Assembly: GCA_016200595.1 (NCBI GenBank)
Contig: JACQEL010000665.1
Location: 1 to 8,003 of the forward strand
Origin: Deltaproteobacteria bacterium
Lineage (GTDB): Bacteria; Desulfobacterota; Binatia; Bin18
DNA: 8,003 nucleotides
Reading direction: 5' to 3'
Positions within the stretch are counted from its first letter, which is position 1; each line of letters opens with the position of its first letter. A program made the position numbers and the translations under genes. Of the stretch, positions 1 to 5,822 are shown piece after piece. A model generated the notes under the pieces. It was not told the DNA's origin and did no database searches. It worked only from the letters and a program-made list of their open reading frames with translations.

Positions 1-1292
1 ATGCCGAATTTTTGAGCCGCCTTTTCGACCTGGGCCATGTCCGCCCCGTCCAGAATCAACTCCAGGGCCTCATTCATGTATGGCAGCAGCAATCGATTGA
101 CGAGAAAACCAGGGCCGTCATTGACAACGATCGGCGACTTGCCGATCCCTTTGGCGTACGCCACCGCCGTGGCGACGGTCTCGTCGCTCGTCTTGGGGCC
201 GCGAATCACCTCGACCAGCGGCATCTGGCGAACCGGATTAAAGAAGTGAATGCCACAAAATCGGTCAGGATGCTTTAGCCCCTCGGCCAGTCGTGAAATC
301 GGGATCGTAGAGGTGTTGCTGGCCAGAATCGTGGTGGGCCCCAGCAAGGGCTCAATTCGGGCGTAGAGCTGCCGCTTGATGTATTCACTCGGCAGCATCG
401 GCAGCGGCTCTTTCTCGAAGAAGCGGAATTTCTCCCACGCATGGTCAGCGCGGTACATGTAGTGAGGCAGCCAGCCGGTATCATTCTCGGCCGAGACAAT
501 CAGGAGTTTGGGGAAGCGCTCGAGCACGCCGCTGAAGATAATGTCGGTGATCGACTGCTGCACCTCGTGAATCAAGCGCATGTAGTTGCTCTGCGTCCCA
601 CCACGCCGCTCGCGCCGGGGCGGAGCCTCTCCACTGCTGCTGGCTTTCTTCTCCTGGTTGCCTTTCTTACTGGTGACCACGTGCAAGCTCACCGGTATTT
701 GCAGGTCTTGCGCCGCCGCCCAGAAGGGATCGTACTCTGGGCTGCTGTAGGGATGTTCCCGCGGCGGCGAACCCCAGATCATCGCCCCACGCATGCCCTT
801 TTTCGCAATGCGCTCTAACTCTTTCGCGCCGGCCTGGATATCTTCGAGCGAGATGAGGGCAATGCCGAAGAGCCGCTTGGGATTATAGCTGCAGAATTCA
901 GCGACCCAATCGTTATAGACTCCGAAACATGATTGTTGGAAGCCGGGGTCATCCAGGCCAAACAGTGACATACCAAGCGTGGTGTAGAGGACCTCAGCCT
1001 CGACTCCGTCGATGTCCTGGTCCTTGATCCGTTCCGCCGGGTCCCAACCGCTCGGCCGGCACCCTTCGTAACCTTTCTCCCATGCCTTCGGGAGGTCCTC
1101 CGGCTTATTCCCTGCCGCAAAACCGCCGGCAACCGGAAACGGCCGAATACCTTCGACCATGAAGAAATAGCCCTTCTTGCCCTGGTAGCCTTGGACCACA
1201 CGCGGGGCGCGGTCCTTATATTGGTTGTTCAGGCGCTCCTGCCACAGATCAGGCGGCTCCATCATGTGAGAGTCCGCAGAAATAACACGCAT
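1..1292 (-). CDS. Chimeric ORF: amidohydrolase-2 N-terminal part joined in frame to 3-hydroxyacyl-CoA dehydrogenase (FadB/FadJ-like) part; 3' end outside window
   Basis: The frame is open for 430 codons from ATG 1290-1292 to the window edge. AAGGAGG at 1300-1306, 7 bases upstream, fixes the start. Residues 1 to about 305 read as an amidohydrolase-2 (ACMSD/LigW-like metal-dependent hydrolase or decarboxylase): a DSHMMEP opening (D7, H9), H204 in SLHVV, and SAENDTGWLPHYMYRADHAW at 267-286. From about residue 306 the protein becomes a 3-hydroxyacyl-CoA dehydrogenase: ILASNTSTIPISRLAEGLKH, then HFFNP with the catalytic His349 and its Glu361 partner, then NDGPGFLVNR (391-400), which opens the C-terminal domain. 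The amidohydrolase part lacks the last barrel strands with the metal-binding Asp of the usual SD-P segment. The dehydrogenase part lacks its N-terminal GxGxxG NAD-binding half. Neither activity is therefore assured. The family calls are secure; whether the fusion is real is not. Residues about 208-233 form a charged low-complexity insert. Confidence 0.8.
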   Translation of the reverse strand, partial: MRVISADSHMMEPPDLWQERLNNQYKDRAPRVVQGYQGKKGYFFMVEGIRPFPVAGGFAAGNKPEDLPKAWEKGYEGCRPSGWDPAERIKDQDIDGVEAEVLYTTLGMSLFGLDDPGFQQSCFGVYNDWVAEFCSYNPKRLFGIALISLEDIQAGAKELERIAKKGMRGAMIWGSPPREHPYSSPEYDPFWAAAQDLQIPVSLHVVTSKKGNQEKKASSSGEAPPRRERRGGTQSNYMRLIHEVQQSITDIIFSGVLERFPKLLIVSAENDTGWLPHYMYRADHAWEKFRFFEKEPLPMLPSEYIKRQLYARIEPLLGPTTILASNTSTIPISRLAEGLKHPDRFCGIHFFNPVRQMPLVEVIRGPKTSDETVATAVAYAKGIGKSPIVVNDGPGFLVNRLLLPYMNEALELILDGADMAQVEKAAQKFG

Positions 1293-1355
1293 TGTTGATC
1301 CTCCTTATAGTGGGTGATGTCGTGGAGTACAGCCCCGGTCTCCGCTGTATTTTCT

Positions 1356-1384
1356 GTTATTCTCTGGCCCTCGTGGTTTGTCAA
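1356..1384 (-). promoter_or_regulatory. Sigma-70-type promoter for the chimeric amidohydrolase gene
   Basis: On the minus strand a perfect TTGACA (1379-1384) is followed by a 17-base spacer and AATAAC (1356-1361, 4 of 6 matches to TATAAT). The expected transcript start near 1349 gives a leader of about 57 bases before the ATG at 1292. The call rests on sequence match only. Confidence 0.5.
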
Positions 1385-1398
1385 GCCGTAGTTTGGCG

Positions 1399-1426
1399 GT
1401 GAGGACGCACGTCTGTGCGCCCTCAC
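1399..1426. repeat. Strong hairpin, 12-bp arms with one mismatch, between the HbpS-like gene and the amidohydrolase promoter
   Basis: GTGAGGACGCAC (1399-1410) pairs with GTGCGCCCTCAC (1415-1426) around the four-base loop GTCT, with a single A/C mismatch. It lies 28 bases past the stop of the HbpS-like gene, so it may end that transcript. No T-run follows, so a classical intrinsic terminator is not shown. The core GCGCAC-loop-GTGCGC resembles dispersed palindromic repeats in many environmental genomes, and a repeat-family origin is an equal possibility. Confidence 0.6.
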
Positions 1427-1454
1427 TCGTAAGGAAGAAGATTACTGCCAGCTC

Positions 1455-2180
1455 TCAATACCCGGAGGCCGGCAGTTCGTTGCCGATAAACGTTCCGTTG
1501 CGCCAAGTGTTCGGACAAAGAGGGTGGGTGAAAACGCTCGTGCCATCAGCAGAACTGTAGGTGATATCGTCAACAGATGCCCCTCCCGGAGGATTCAAGA
1601 TGGCAAGACTACGGACCCGTTTGGCAATTTCATGATCGGCGCAGGCCGTGTCTCCACTGATCCCCAGCCCCCCGATAATCTTCCCACTTTTGTAGAGCGG
1701 GACGCCACCACCGAACGTAATGATCCCACCGGCAATCTTCCCGTTTACACCTGAACCCCCGGGCTGTGCGAGCGATTTAGGATCGAAAGGATTCGAATTG
1801 TTGAGGCCAAAGAGTGAATGACCAGGCTGCGAAAACGTATACAGACGCGCGGTCGAAAGCGCCAAGCCGTCATTACTGAAGGCATTGGCGGTATAAGCTT
1901 TGGCTTTCGCGATCGCTTGACTGCCCGGCCAAGTCTGTGTTGGATCCGCAGTTGACGTGATAAAGGCGCAGAGCTCCCCGTTACGATTGACTACGGCTCC
2001 CCACATCTGCGTTCCATGGAAGAGCCCGCCCGCTTCGCCGCCCGCACTAGGAGCAGCAATGAGCAAAGACTGCAAGTCACTTTTAGTGGGTAATCCATCA
2101 CAATTAATCGCCATCACCGGGGTCGTTGCGAGCAGAGAAACCGCGCATAATGTTCCTATTACAGTTACTAAGTACTTCAT
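1455..2180 (-). CDS. Exported HbpS/GlcG-like (DUF336) heme-binding family protein
   Basis: This 241-residue protein starts at ATG 2178-2180, with GGGAGGAG at 2186-2193 just upstream. An in-frame ATG 31 codons further out has no ribosome binding site and would bury the signal peptide. Residues 1-24 are a signal peptide (MKYL, a hydrophobic run, cleavage after VMA24). The mature part has the DUF336 layout: a helical start, WGAVVNRNGELCAF (60-73), KAKAYTANAFS (92-102), a variable loop, GGIITFGGGVPLY (151-163), and IIGGLGISGDTACADHEIAKR (168-188), where the D-x-x-IA segment is typical. C27, C71, C180 and C222 could form two disulfides in the periplasm. HbpS and GlcG relatives bind heme or small redox cofactors; the ligand cannot be read from sequence. 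It is about 100 residues longer than minimal GlcG, with a Pro/Gly/Asn-rich insert near 118-146. Confidence 0.8.
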   Translation of the reverse strand: MKYLVTVIGTLCAVSLLATTPVMAINCDGLPTKSDLQSLLIAAPSAGGEAGGLFHGTQMWGAVVNRNGELCAFITSTADPTQTWPGSQAIAKAKAYTANAFSNDGLALSTARLYTFSQPGHSLFGLNNSNPFDPKSLAQPGGSGVNGKIAGGIITFGGGVPLYKSGKIIGGLGISGDTACADHEIAKRVRSLAILNPPGGASVDDITYSSADGTSVFTHPLCPNTWRNGTFIGNELPASGY

Positions 2181-2234
2181 TCTAACTCCTCCCGTTTTTC
2201 CCTTTTCTCTCGTCAAATTTTGCCTAGACCTGTG

Positions 2235-2250
2235 CCTGAGAACTCTCAGG
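2235..2250. promoter_or_regulatory. Perfect short palindrome in the leader of the HbpS-like gene (possible operator)
   Basis: CCTGAGA (2235-2241) and TCTCAGG (2244-2250) are perfectly complementary around two bases. The site lies about 55 bases upstream of the HbpS-like ATG. It could be a repressor or activator half-site pair, or a small RNA hairpin with a tight loop. No convincing -10/-35 pair was found next to it, so the role is open. The rest of 2251-2413 shows no supportable gene. Confidence 0.3.
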
Positions 2251-2413
2251 ATAAAGAGGAACGGGAGGGTCACGGCCTTTGTGTAGCATGTTCATCTTGC
2301 TGTCAGACCGCTCTCGACCGGAAGCTCATGCTGGTGCTGACGCACACTTCACCCGCTGCCGGCACAGACCAACGGCCCAGTACCCGCACTGACAGCATTT
2401 TGGCTCTCTGGTG

Positions 2414-2433
2414 GCACAGCCGGCTGGCCGTGC
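2414..2433 (-). terminator. GC-rich stem-loop just after the selenoprotein stop (possible terminator)
   Basis: On the minus strand GCACGGCC pairs with GGCTGTGC (8 pairs, one G-U) around the loop AGCC, starting 8 bases after the TAA at 2442-2444. The position suits a 3'-end hairpin for the selenoprotein transcript. No U-tract follows, so termination may need Rho, or the hairpin may only protect the 3' end. Confidence 0.35.
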
Positions 2434-2441
2434 GCACGCGC

Positions 2442-2990
2442 TTAAGAGGCGACCGCCCGGACTTCTTCGGCCACCAGCTTTGCGACAACGGTATCCAGCA
2501 CCGCGTCGGCGCGAGACCAAATCTCTTCCTTGGACAGTGGCACGATTGGATGTGGAACGGTGACCACTTCATACGAAGGAATGCCCAGATTCTTACATTG
2601 CACGCGCGCGGCAGCGACGAACTCCGTGGTCGAAATGTTGGCAGTAGGGAGGCCTTTCTCTTCAAAGTAGGCGACATCGTGCGAACTGCACGAAATGCAC
2701 GATCCTCACGAGCTGACCGCTTCGACCACTCCATGGCAGCGGGAGAGAATATCTTGGCGCACCTCGGGCTTGGCCATACGGGTGGGCGAGGGCTTGGCAT
2801 GACGTACGATCGTAGCCACACCGTAGCGATCCTTGAGCAGAGTCTCGATGCGGTCGAGAAAAACATTACTATTGGGAAACCCGATATCCAGAAGCGCAAT
2901 GGTTTTGCCGCGCAAGCTGGAGAGCCGCGGGGCCAGGGGCTTTTCCGCTTTGCCACCGTAGCCGATGGGGTTAAGCATTTCTTCTGCCAT
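2442..2990 (-). CDS. UGSC-family selenoprotein, Sec95 encoded by in-frame TGA
   Basis: Read with TGA 2706-2708 as selenocysteine, this is one 182-residue protein from ATG 2988-2990 (AAGGAG at 2999-3004) to TAA 2442-2444. The TGA falls exactly at the U of the family's name motif: VEAVSS-U95-GSC98-ISC101-SSHDVAYFEEKGLP. The 87 codons after the TGA stay open, contain no Met and no ribosome binding site, and continue the family sequence (GLPTANISTTEF, LGIPSYEVVTVPHPIVPLS), so a separate second gene is unlikely. Residues 29-63 look like an alternating beta/alpha start (KTIALLDIGFPNSNVFLDRI). No signal peptide or membrane segment is seen, so it should be cytoplasmic. U95-x-x-C98-x-x-C101 suggests a redox or nucleophilic centre; the substrate is unknown. 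A candidate SECIS hairpin lies right after the TGA. It follows the 361-residue gene on the same strand with a 103-base gap. Standard gene callers would truncate it at residue 94. Confidence 0.88.
2674..2708 (-). promoter_or_regulatory. Bacterial SECIS element directing Sec insertion at TGA 2706-2708
   Basis: Eighteen bases after the UGA begins a five-base loop, AGUUC (2683-2687), closed by a perfect 6-bp stem: UCGUGC (2688-2693) with GCACGA (2677-2682). Bacterial SECIS elements need an apical loop about 16-37 bases from the UGA, with a G in its first two positions, on a stable upper stem. All three conditions are met (G at loop position 2, followed by U). A second UCGUGC copy at 2697-2702, extended to seven bases with A2703, can pair with the same 3' arm and form an alternative larger loop. 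Function is inferred from these rules only. Confidence 0.7.
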
Positions 2991-3014
2991 AAATTGTTCT
3001 CCTTTTCGGCGTTT

Positions 3015-3103
3015 GGCTGTTAGCTCTTAGCTCTTAGCCAGACAGGGGAATCTTTTCCTTATTAAGTTTTGGCTAACAGCTAACCGCTAAAAGCTAATAG
3101 CTG
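3015..3103. repeat. Inverted clusters of a 7-base tandem repeat (GCTAANA type) forming a long hairpin
   Basis: 3071-3103 on the plus strand reads as successive heptamers GCTAACA, GCTAACC, GCTAAAA, GCTAATA and GCTGACT. 3015-3039 carries the same unit inverted (plus-strand TTAGCTC, TTAGCTC, TTAGCC). The arms 3015-3039 and 3071-3095 pair over 25 positions with four mismatches and one wobble, around a 31-base loop. The TAG stop of the 361-residue gene (3094-3096) sits inside the right cluster. The hairpin lies between that gene and the selenoprotein gene, so it could cause partial termination or stabilise the upstream message. Heptameric short tandem repeats are known in cyanobacteria (STRR sequences); this unit may be a comparable family. 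Confidence 0.75.
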
Positions 3104-4179
3104 ACTTGTATCCGTTTCGTCACCGGCGTACTACCAAGGTCATCAGCAACCCAACCGGGAATCGCGACTGAGAACCGACCAGCGGTACCGCCTGCGACAA
3201 CCACCAAAAGAGAGTCTGGCGAGCGAAACTTCCGCACGTACCCATCGACCACCAGTCCGCTCTTCTCAAACGTGCGCAGTATATTTGCCCCGAACCCCTC
3301 GCCTCCATCCTTGCCGGGTTTCAGGTCATCGACCGACTTCTTCACGGTATCATAAAGGAATTGCCGCACGTCTTTCTGTGACCAACCGCTGGCAGCAATG
3401 GTGTGAGCATGTTCGGGGCTCAGCACCAAAATAGTATCGCCGAATAAAGGATAATTCTTGTAGTTCCACAAGCCACCGCCCATAGTGAAGCCGATCGAGG
3501 CCAGCAGTTGTTCAGCGTTACGGCTCTGAAAGTCACTAATCTGTTGAGGGGAGCCGCCGGCAAAGAGCGTGATCGCCGACTCGTCCTCACGAAAGCCACG
3601 CTCGACATGGAATGGTTCCCAAGGCGAGTCTTCTTCGTTCTCGGCGATGAGCGCGCTGTACTGTCCGGGTTGCCCCATGGTCGCTTTGGTCAACTCATGA
3701 GGCCGAGCGCCACCGATGTTCATCACCACCAGGCGCAGAGCGCGGCCGATCGTCGCATTGGCGCGGAAACCGTGGCCCAGGGCATTGTGTCCGCAGTTGA
3801 GGCCGATTTGCAGGCGGACCGGACCGTTAATAATTGCCCAGGGCGCAGCCGAGAACAGCGTCACATTCAAGCCATGGGCGCACAGCCGCTCATCACACAG
3901 GGCCTCGACGCCAGCCAGCACGACCGGAAAGTACTCGGGTTTGCAGCCGGCCATGACCGCATTGATGGCGATCTTCTCGACGGTGGCCTCGCCATAACAA
4001 GGTCCCAGGGTGCCAATCAGTTCATCGCGAGCACAGTCGGGTGCGCCCGCGAGCATCCGCTCAACGCGCTCGCGAGTCGGTGGCACCACCGGAAAACCAT
4101 CAGTGACACCGCGCTCATAAAGCTGCTCGATAGGATCATCAACGGGCATCGTCTGTGTCGCGGCGCTGGCTGTGGCCAT
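3094..4179 (-). CDS. Uncharacterised 361-residue protein, probable partner of the UGSC selenoprotein
   Basis: The start ATG 4177-4179 has GGAGG (4188-4192) eight bases upstream; the stop is TAG 3094-3096. I do not recognise a named enzyme. The sequence looks conserved and globular, without signal peptide or membrane helices: YERGVTDGFPVVPPTRERV near 21-39, GPCYGEATVEKIAINAVMAG (59-78), CKPEYFPVVLAGVEAL (79-94), LNCGHNALGHGFRANATIGR (127-146), NIGGARPHE (154-162), FTMGGGLWNYKNYP (231-244), and a C-terminal beta-type stretch SLLVVVAGGTAGRFSVAIPG (323-342). Cys residues at 49, 61, 79, 95, 100 and 129 all lie in the N-terminal half. Its position directly ahead of the Sec gene on the same strand suggests a two-subunit redox enzyme or a substrate-binding partner; this is inference from context only. 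The last residues (VSY-stop) are encoded by the heptamer repeat cluster. Confidence 0.85.
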   Translation of the reverse strand: MATASAATQTMPVDDPIEQLYERGVTDGFPVVPPTRERVERMLAGAPDCARDELIGTLGPCYGEATVEKIAINAVMAGCKPEYFPVVLAGVEALCDERLCAHGLNVTLFSAAPWAIINGPVRLQIGLNCGHNALGHGFRANATIGRALRLVVMNIGGARPHELTKATMGQPGQYSALIAENEEDSPWEPFHVERGFREDESAITLFAGGSPQQISDFQSRNAEQLLASIGFTMGGGLWNYKNYPLFGDTILVLSPEHAHTIAASGWSQKDVRQFLYDTVKKSVDDLKPGKDGGEGFGANILRTFEKSGLVVDGYVRKFRSPDSLLVVVAGGTAGRFSVAIPGWVADDLGSTPVTKRIQVSY

Positions 4180-4202
4180 ACAATTCCCCTCCGTGGGTAC
4201 TT

Positions 4203-4231
4203 ACTGTAGGATGCTCACAGGATAATTGCAA
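4203..4231 (-). promoter_or_regulatory. Candidate sigma-70-type promoter for the 361-residue protein / selenoprotein unit
   Basis: On the minus strand TTGCAA (4226-4231) and TACAGT (4203-4208) are separated by exactly 17 bases, each matching consensus at 4 of 6 positions. The predicted start near 4196 leaves a leader of about 16 bases that just includes the GGAGG at 4188-4192. Moderate match, good placement. Confidence 0.4.
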
Positions 4232-4245
4232 GAATTAGAGGAGTT

Positions 4246-4362
4246 GTCATTCTGAGCCGCAGCGCAGCGGAGGCGAAGAATCTCATGAAGCGACAGACTG
4301 AGAGCGAGATTCTTCGTCGCAGAGTTTATCCTGAGCGTAGTCGAAGGGCTCCTCAGAATGAC
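4246..4362. repeat. Long imperfect palindromic element with GTCATTCTGAG ends
   Basis: The ends GTCATTCTGAG (4246-4256) and CTCAGAATGAC (4352-4362) are perfect inverted repeats of 11 bases. A second inner pair is GAAGAATCTC (4275-4284) with GAGATTCTTC (4306-4315). The 117-base unit has no coding capacity and sits between the convergent ends of two minus-strand units, after the response regulator and before the next promoter. It resembles non-autonomous or REP-like palindromes common in environmental bacterial genomes. It may also act as a transcript-end hairpin for the regulator operon. Confidence 0.8.
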
Positions 4363-4389
4363 ATCCATCAGAACCACCGTGACAGACTA

Positions 4390-4447
4390 CTAGAGGCTTG
4401 AGCCTTGAAAGGAATGAGACTAGCCCCTAGCCTCCAGTCTCAAGTCT
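4390..4447. repeat. Second cluster of degenerate 7-base repeats overlapping the 3' end of the response regulator gene
   Basis: Plus-strand heptamers CTAGAGG, CTTGAGC and CTTGAAA (4390-4410) and GACTAGC, CCCTAGC, CTCCAGT and CTCAAGT (4418-4445) keep a 7-base period. The right group is largely the reverse complement of words in the left group, and GAGACT (4416-4421) pairs with AGTCTC (4436-4441). The unit differs from the GCTAANA cluster at 3015-3103, but size, spacing and position at a gene end are alike. The regulator's stop codon and final residues fall inside it. Confidence 0.55.
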
Positions 4448-5802
4448 CTCTGTTCGAGTTCGTATTTTTCGATCTTGCGGTAGAGACGCTGGCGCTCGAT
4501 GGCGAGGATGCGTGCCGCCTCGTTCTTATTGCCGTGGCTCTTGCGCAGAGCCGCAGCAATGAGTGACTTCTCCATTGCTTCTAGAGTCGGCAGCTCGGCC
4601 AGCTCTTGGAAATTGACGGGCTTTTCCTCAAAGCCGGCAATCGGGCCCGGTAAATCGGCCAGCGTAATTTCCCTACTTCGGGAGAGGGCAAACATGCGTT
4701 CAATCACATTCTGCAATTCACGAATGTTCCCGGGCCAAGGATAAGCCACCAGCTTCTCCACCGCCTCAGGCACGAGCTTTTTCGGTTCAACATTGTACTC
4801 GGTGCTGAAAGTGGCGATGAAGTGCTCAATCAGCAGCGGGATATCCTCACGGCGTTCACGCAACGGGGGTAAATGGAGAGGCACGACGTTGAGCCGGTAG
4901 AACAGATCGTCACGGAAGGTGCCTTTCTTAACCTCTTCCTCTAGATTGCGGTTACTGGCGGCGATGATCCGCACATCGACCTTGACCGGTCGGCTCGATC
5001 CCAGCGGAGTCACTTCCTTTTCCTGGATCGCGCGCAGGAATTTTACTTGCAGGGCAAGGGGGATCTCAGAAATTTCGTCGAGAAATAAGGTACCGCTGTT
5101 AGCCGTTTGAAAGACCCCGTTATGATCCGCAATCGCCCCAGTAAAAGCGCCGCGTCGATGGCCGAAGAGTTGGCTATCCAGTAAGGTCTCGGACATCGCG
5201 CCACAGTTGATAGCCACGAACGGTCGGTCGGCCCAGGGCCCCTTCTGGTGGATCGTACGGGCAACGAGTTCTTTGCCCGTACCGCTCGCCCCAGTCACCA
5301 GAACCGTGCTTTTATTGGCGCTGACCGCGCCAATGATGCCATAAATCTCACGCATCGAGGGGCTCTGGCCAATCAACGCACCAAACTTTTTGTACGCGCG
5401 GACCTCGCGTCGTAGGTGCGCGACCTCTTCACGCAGCCGTTTAGTTTCTAGCAATTTGTCTACCTTAAGCAGCAACTCGTCTGGGTTACAAGGCTTAGTG
5501 AGATAATCGGCCGCGCCGCATTGCATGGCCTCGACAGCGCTCTCGATCGTCCCATGACCCGTCAGGACGATGACCGCGCAGCCGCGCTCCTTGATGTTCA
5601 TGGCGCGTAAGAGCTGCATGCCGTCCATCACCGGCATCTTGAGATCGGTGATCACCACATCAAAGGCGGCCCGGTCGAGCAGATGGAGAGCTTCGCGGCC
5701 GTTACCCGCGGTATCAACCTCATAGCCCTTGCGCTGCAGGATTTTCGCCTGCGTCTTGGCCATGTTCACTTCATCTTCAACTAACAAAACGTGTGCAGCC
5801 AT
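4420..5802 (-). CDS. Sigma-54-dependent NtrC-family response regulator
   Basis: This 460-residue regulator has the full NtrC layout. The receiver domain (about 4-118) has acidic residues E9, D10 and E11, phospho-acceptor Asp53 in ITDLKMP, Thr81 and Lys103. The AAA+ domain (about 144-370) has Walker A GASGTGKE (171-178), the sigma-54-contacting GAFTGA loop (218-223), Walker B GTLFLDEI (237-244), and the arginine-finger region FRDDLFYRLN (296-305). A Fis-type helix-turn-helix (about 404-450, NEAARILAIERQRLYRKI) binds DNA. All catalytic motifs are intact, so it should hydrolyse ATP and activate RNA polymerase holding sigma-54. The start ATG 5800-5802 lies 20 bases after the kinase stop; no strong Shine-Dalgarno is visible, which suggests translation coupled to the kinase. 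The last residues (RDLRLEARG) are read from the heptamer repeat. Targets are unknown; no -24/-12 site was recognised in the window. Confidence 0.95.
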   Translation of the reverse strand: MAAHVLLVEDEVNMAKTQAKILQRKGYEVDTAGNGREALHLLDRAAFDVVITDLKMPVMDGMQLLRAMNIKERGCAVIVLTGHGTIESAVEAMQCGAADYLTKPCNPDELLLKVDKLLETKRLREEVAHLRREVRAYKKFGALIGQSPSMREIYGIIGAVSANKSTVLVTGASGTGKELVARTIHQKGPWADRPFVAINCGAMSETLLDSQLFGHRRGAFTGAIADHNGVFQTANSGTLFLDEISEIPLALQVKFLRAIQEKEVTPLGSSRPVKVDVRIIAASNRNLEEEVKKGTFRDDLFYRLNVVPLHLPPLRERREDIPLLIEHFIATFSTEYNVEPKKLVPEAVEKLVAYPWPGNIRELQNVIERMFALSRSREITLADLPGPIAGFEEKPVNFQELAELPTLEAMEKSLIAAALRKSHGNKNEAARILAIERQRLYRKIEKYELEQRDLRLEARG

Positions 5803-5822
5803 GGCCAGTCTACCGCGCGCAG

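Noticed and set aside
441..818. Plus-strand ORF of 125 codons
   Set aside because: It is antisense to the well-supported amidohydrolase frame and has no recognisable domain.
1..1292. Two separate genes (amidohydrolase and dehydrogenase) divided by a stop or start
   Set aside because: No stop occurs in the shared minus-strand frame between the two parts, and no ATG with a ribosome binding site opens the dehydrogenase part.
2225..2260. Glycine-riboswitch-like words (TCTCAGGCA...AGGTCT on the minus strand) ahead of the HbpS-like gene
   Set aside because: The upstream GGAGA arm and the GCCGAAGG core are absent, so only a chance fragment and a simple palindrome remain.
2706..2990. A complete 94-residue protein ending at TGA 2706
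   Set aside because: The TGA sits exactly at U of the UGSC motif, the frame continues openly to 2442 with family-like sequence, and the downstream part has no start codon of its own with a ribosome binding site.
2220..3023. Long plus-strand ORF across the selenoprotein region, and the overlapping minus-strand frame at 2303-2956
   Set aside because: Both are out-of-frame shadows of the selenoprotein gene; their composition (many Arg, Ser, His) shows no family features and neither has a ribosome binding site.
3015..3103. CRISPR-like array
   Set aside because: The unit is only 7 bases and contiguous, without spacers or cas genes.
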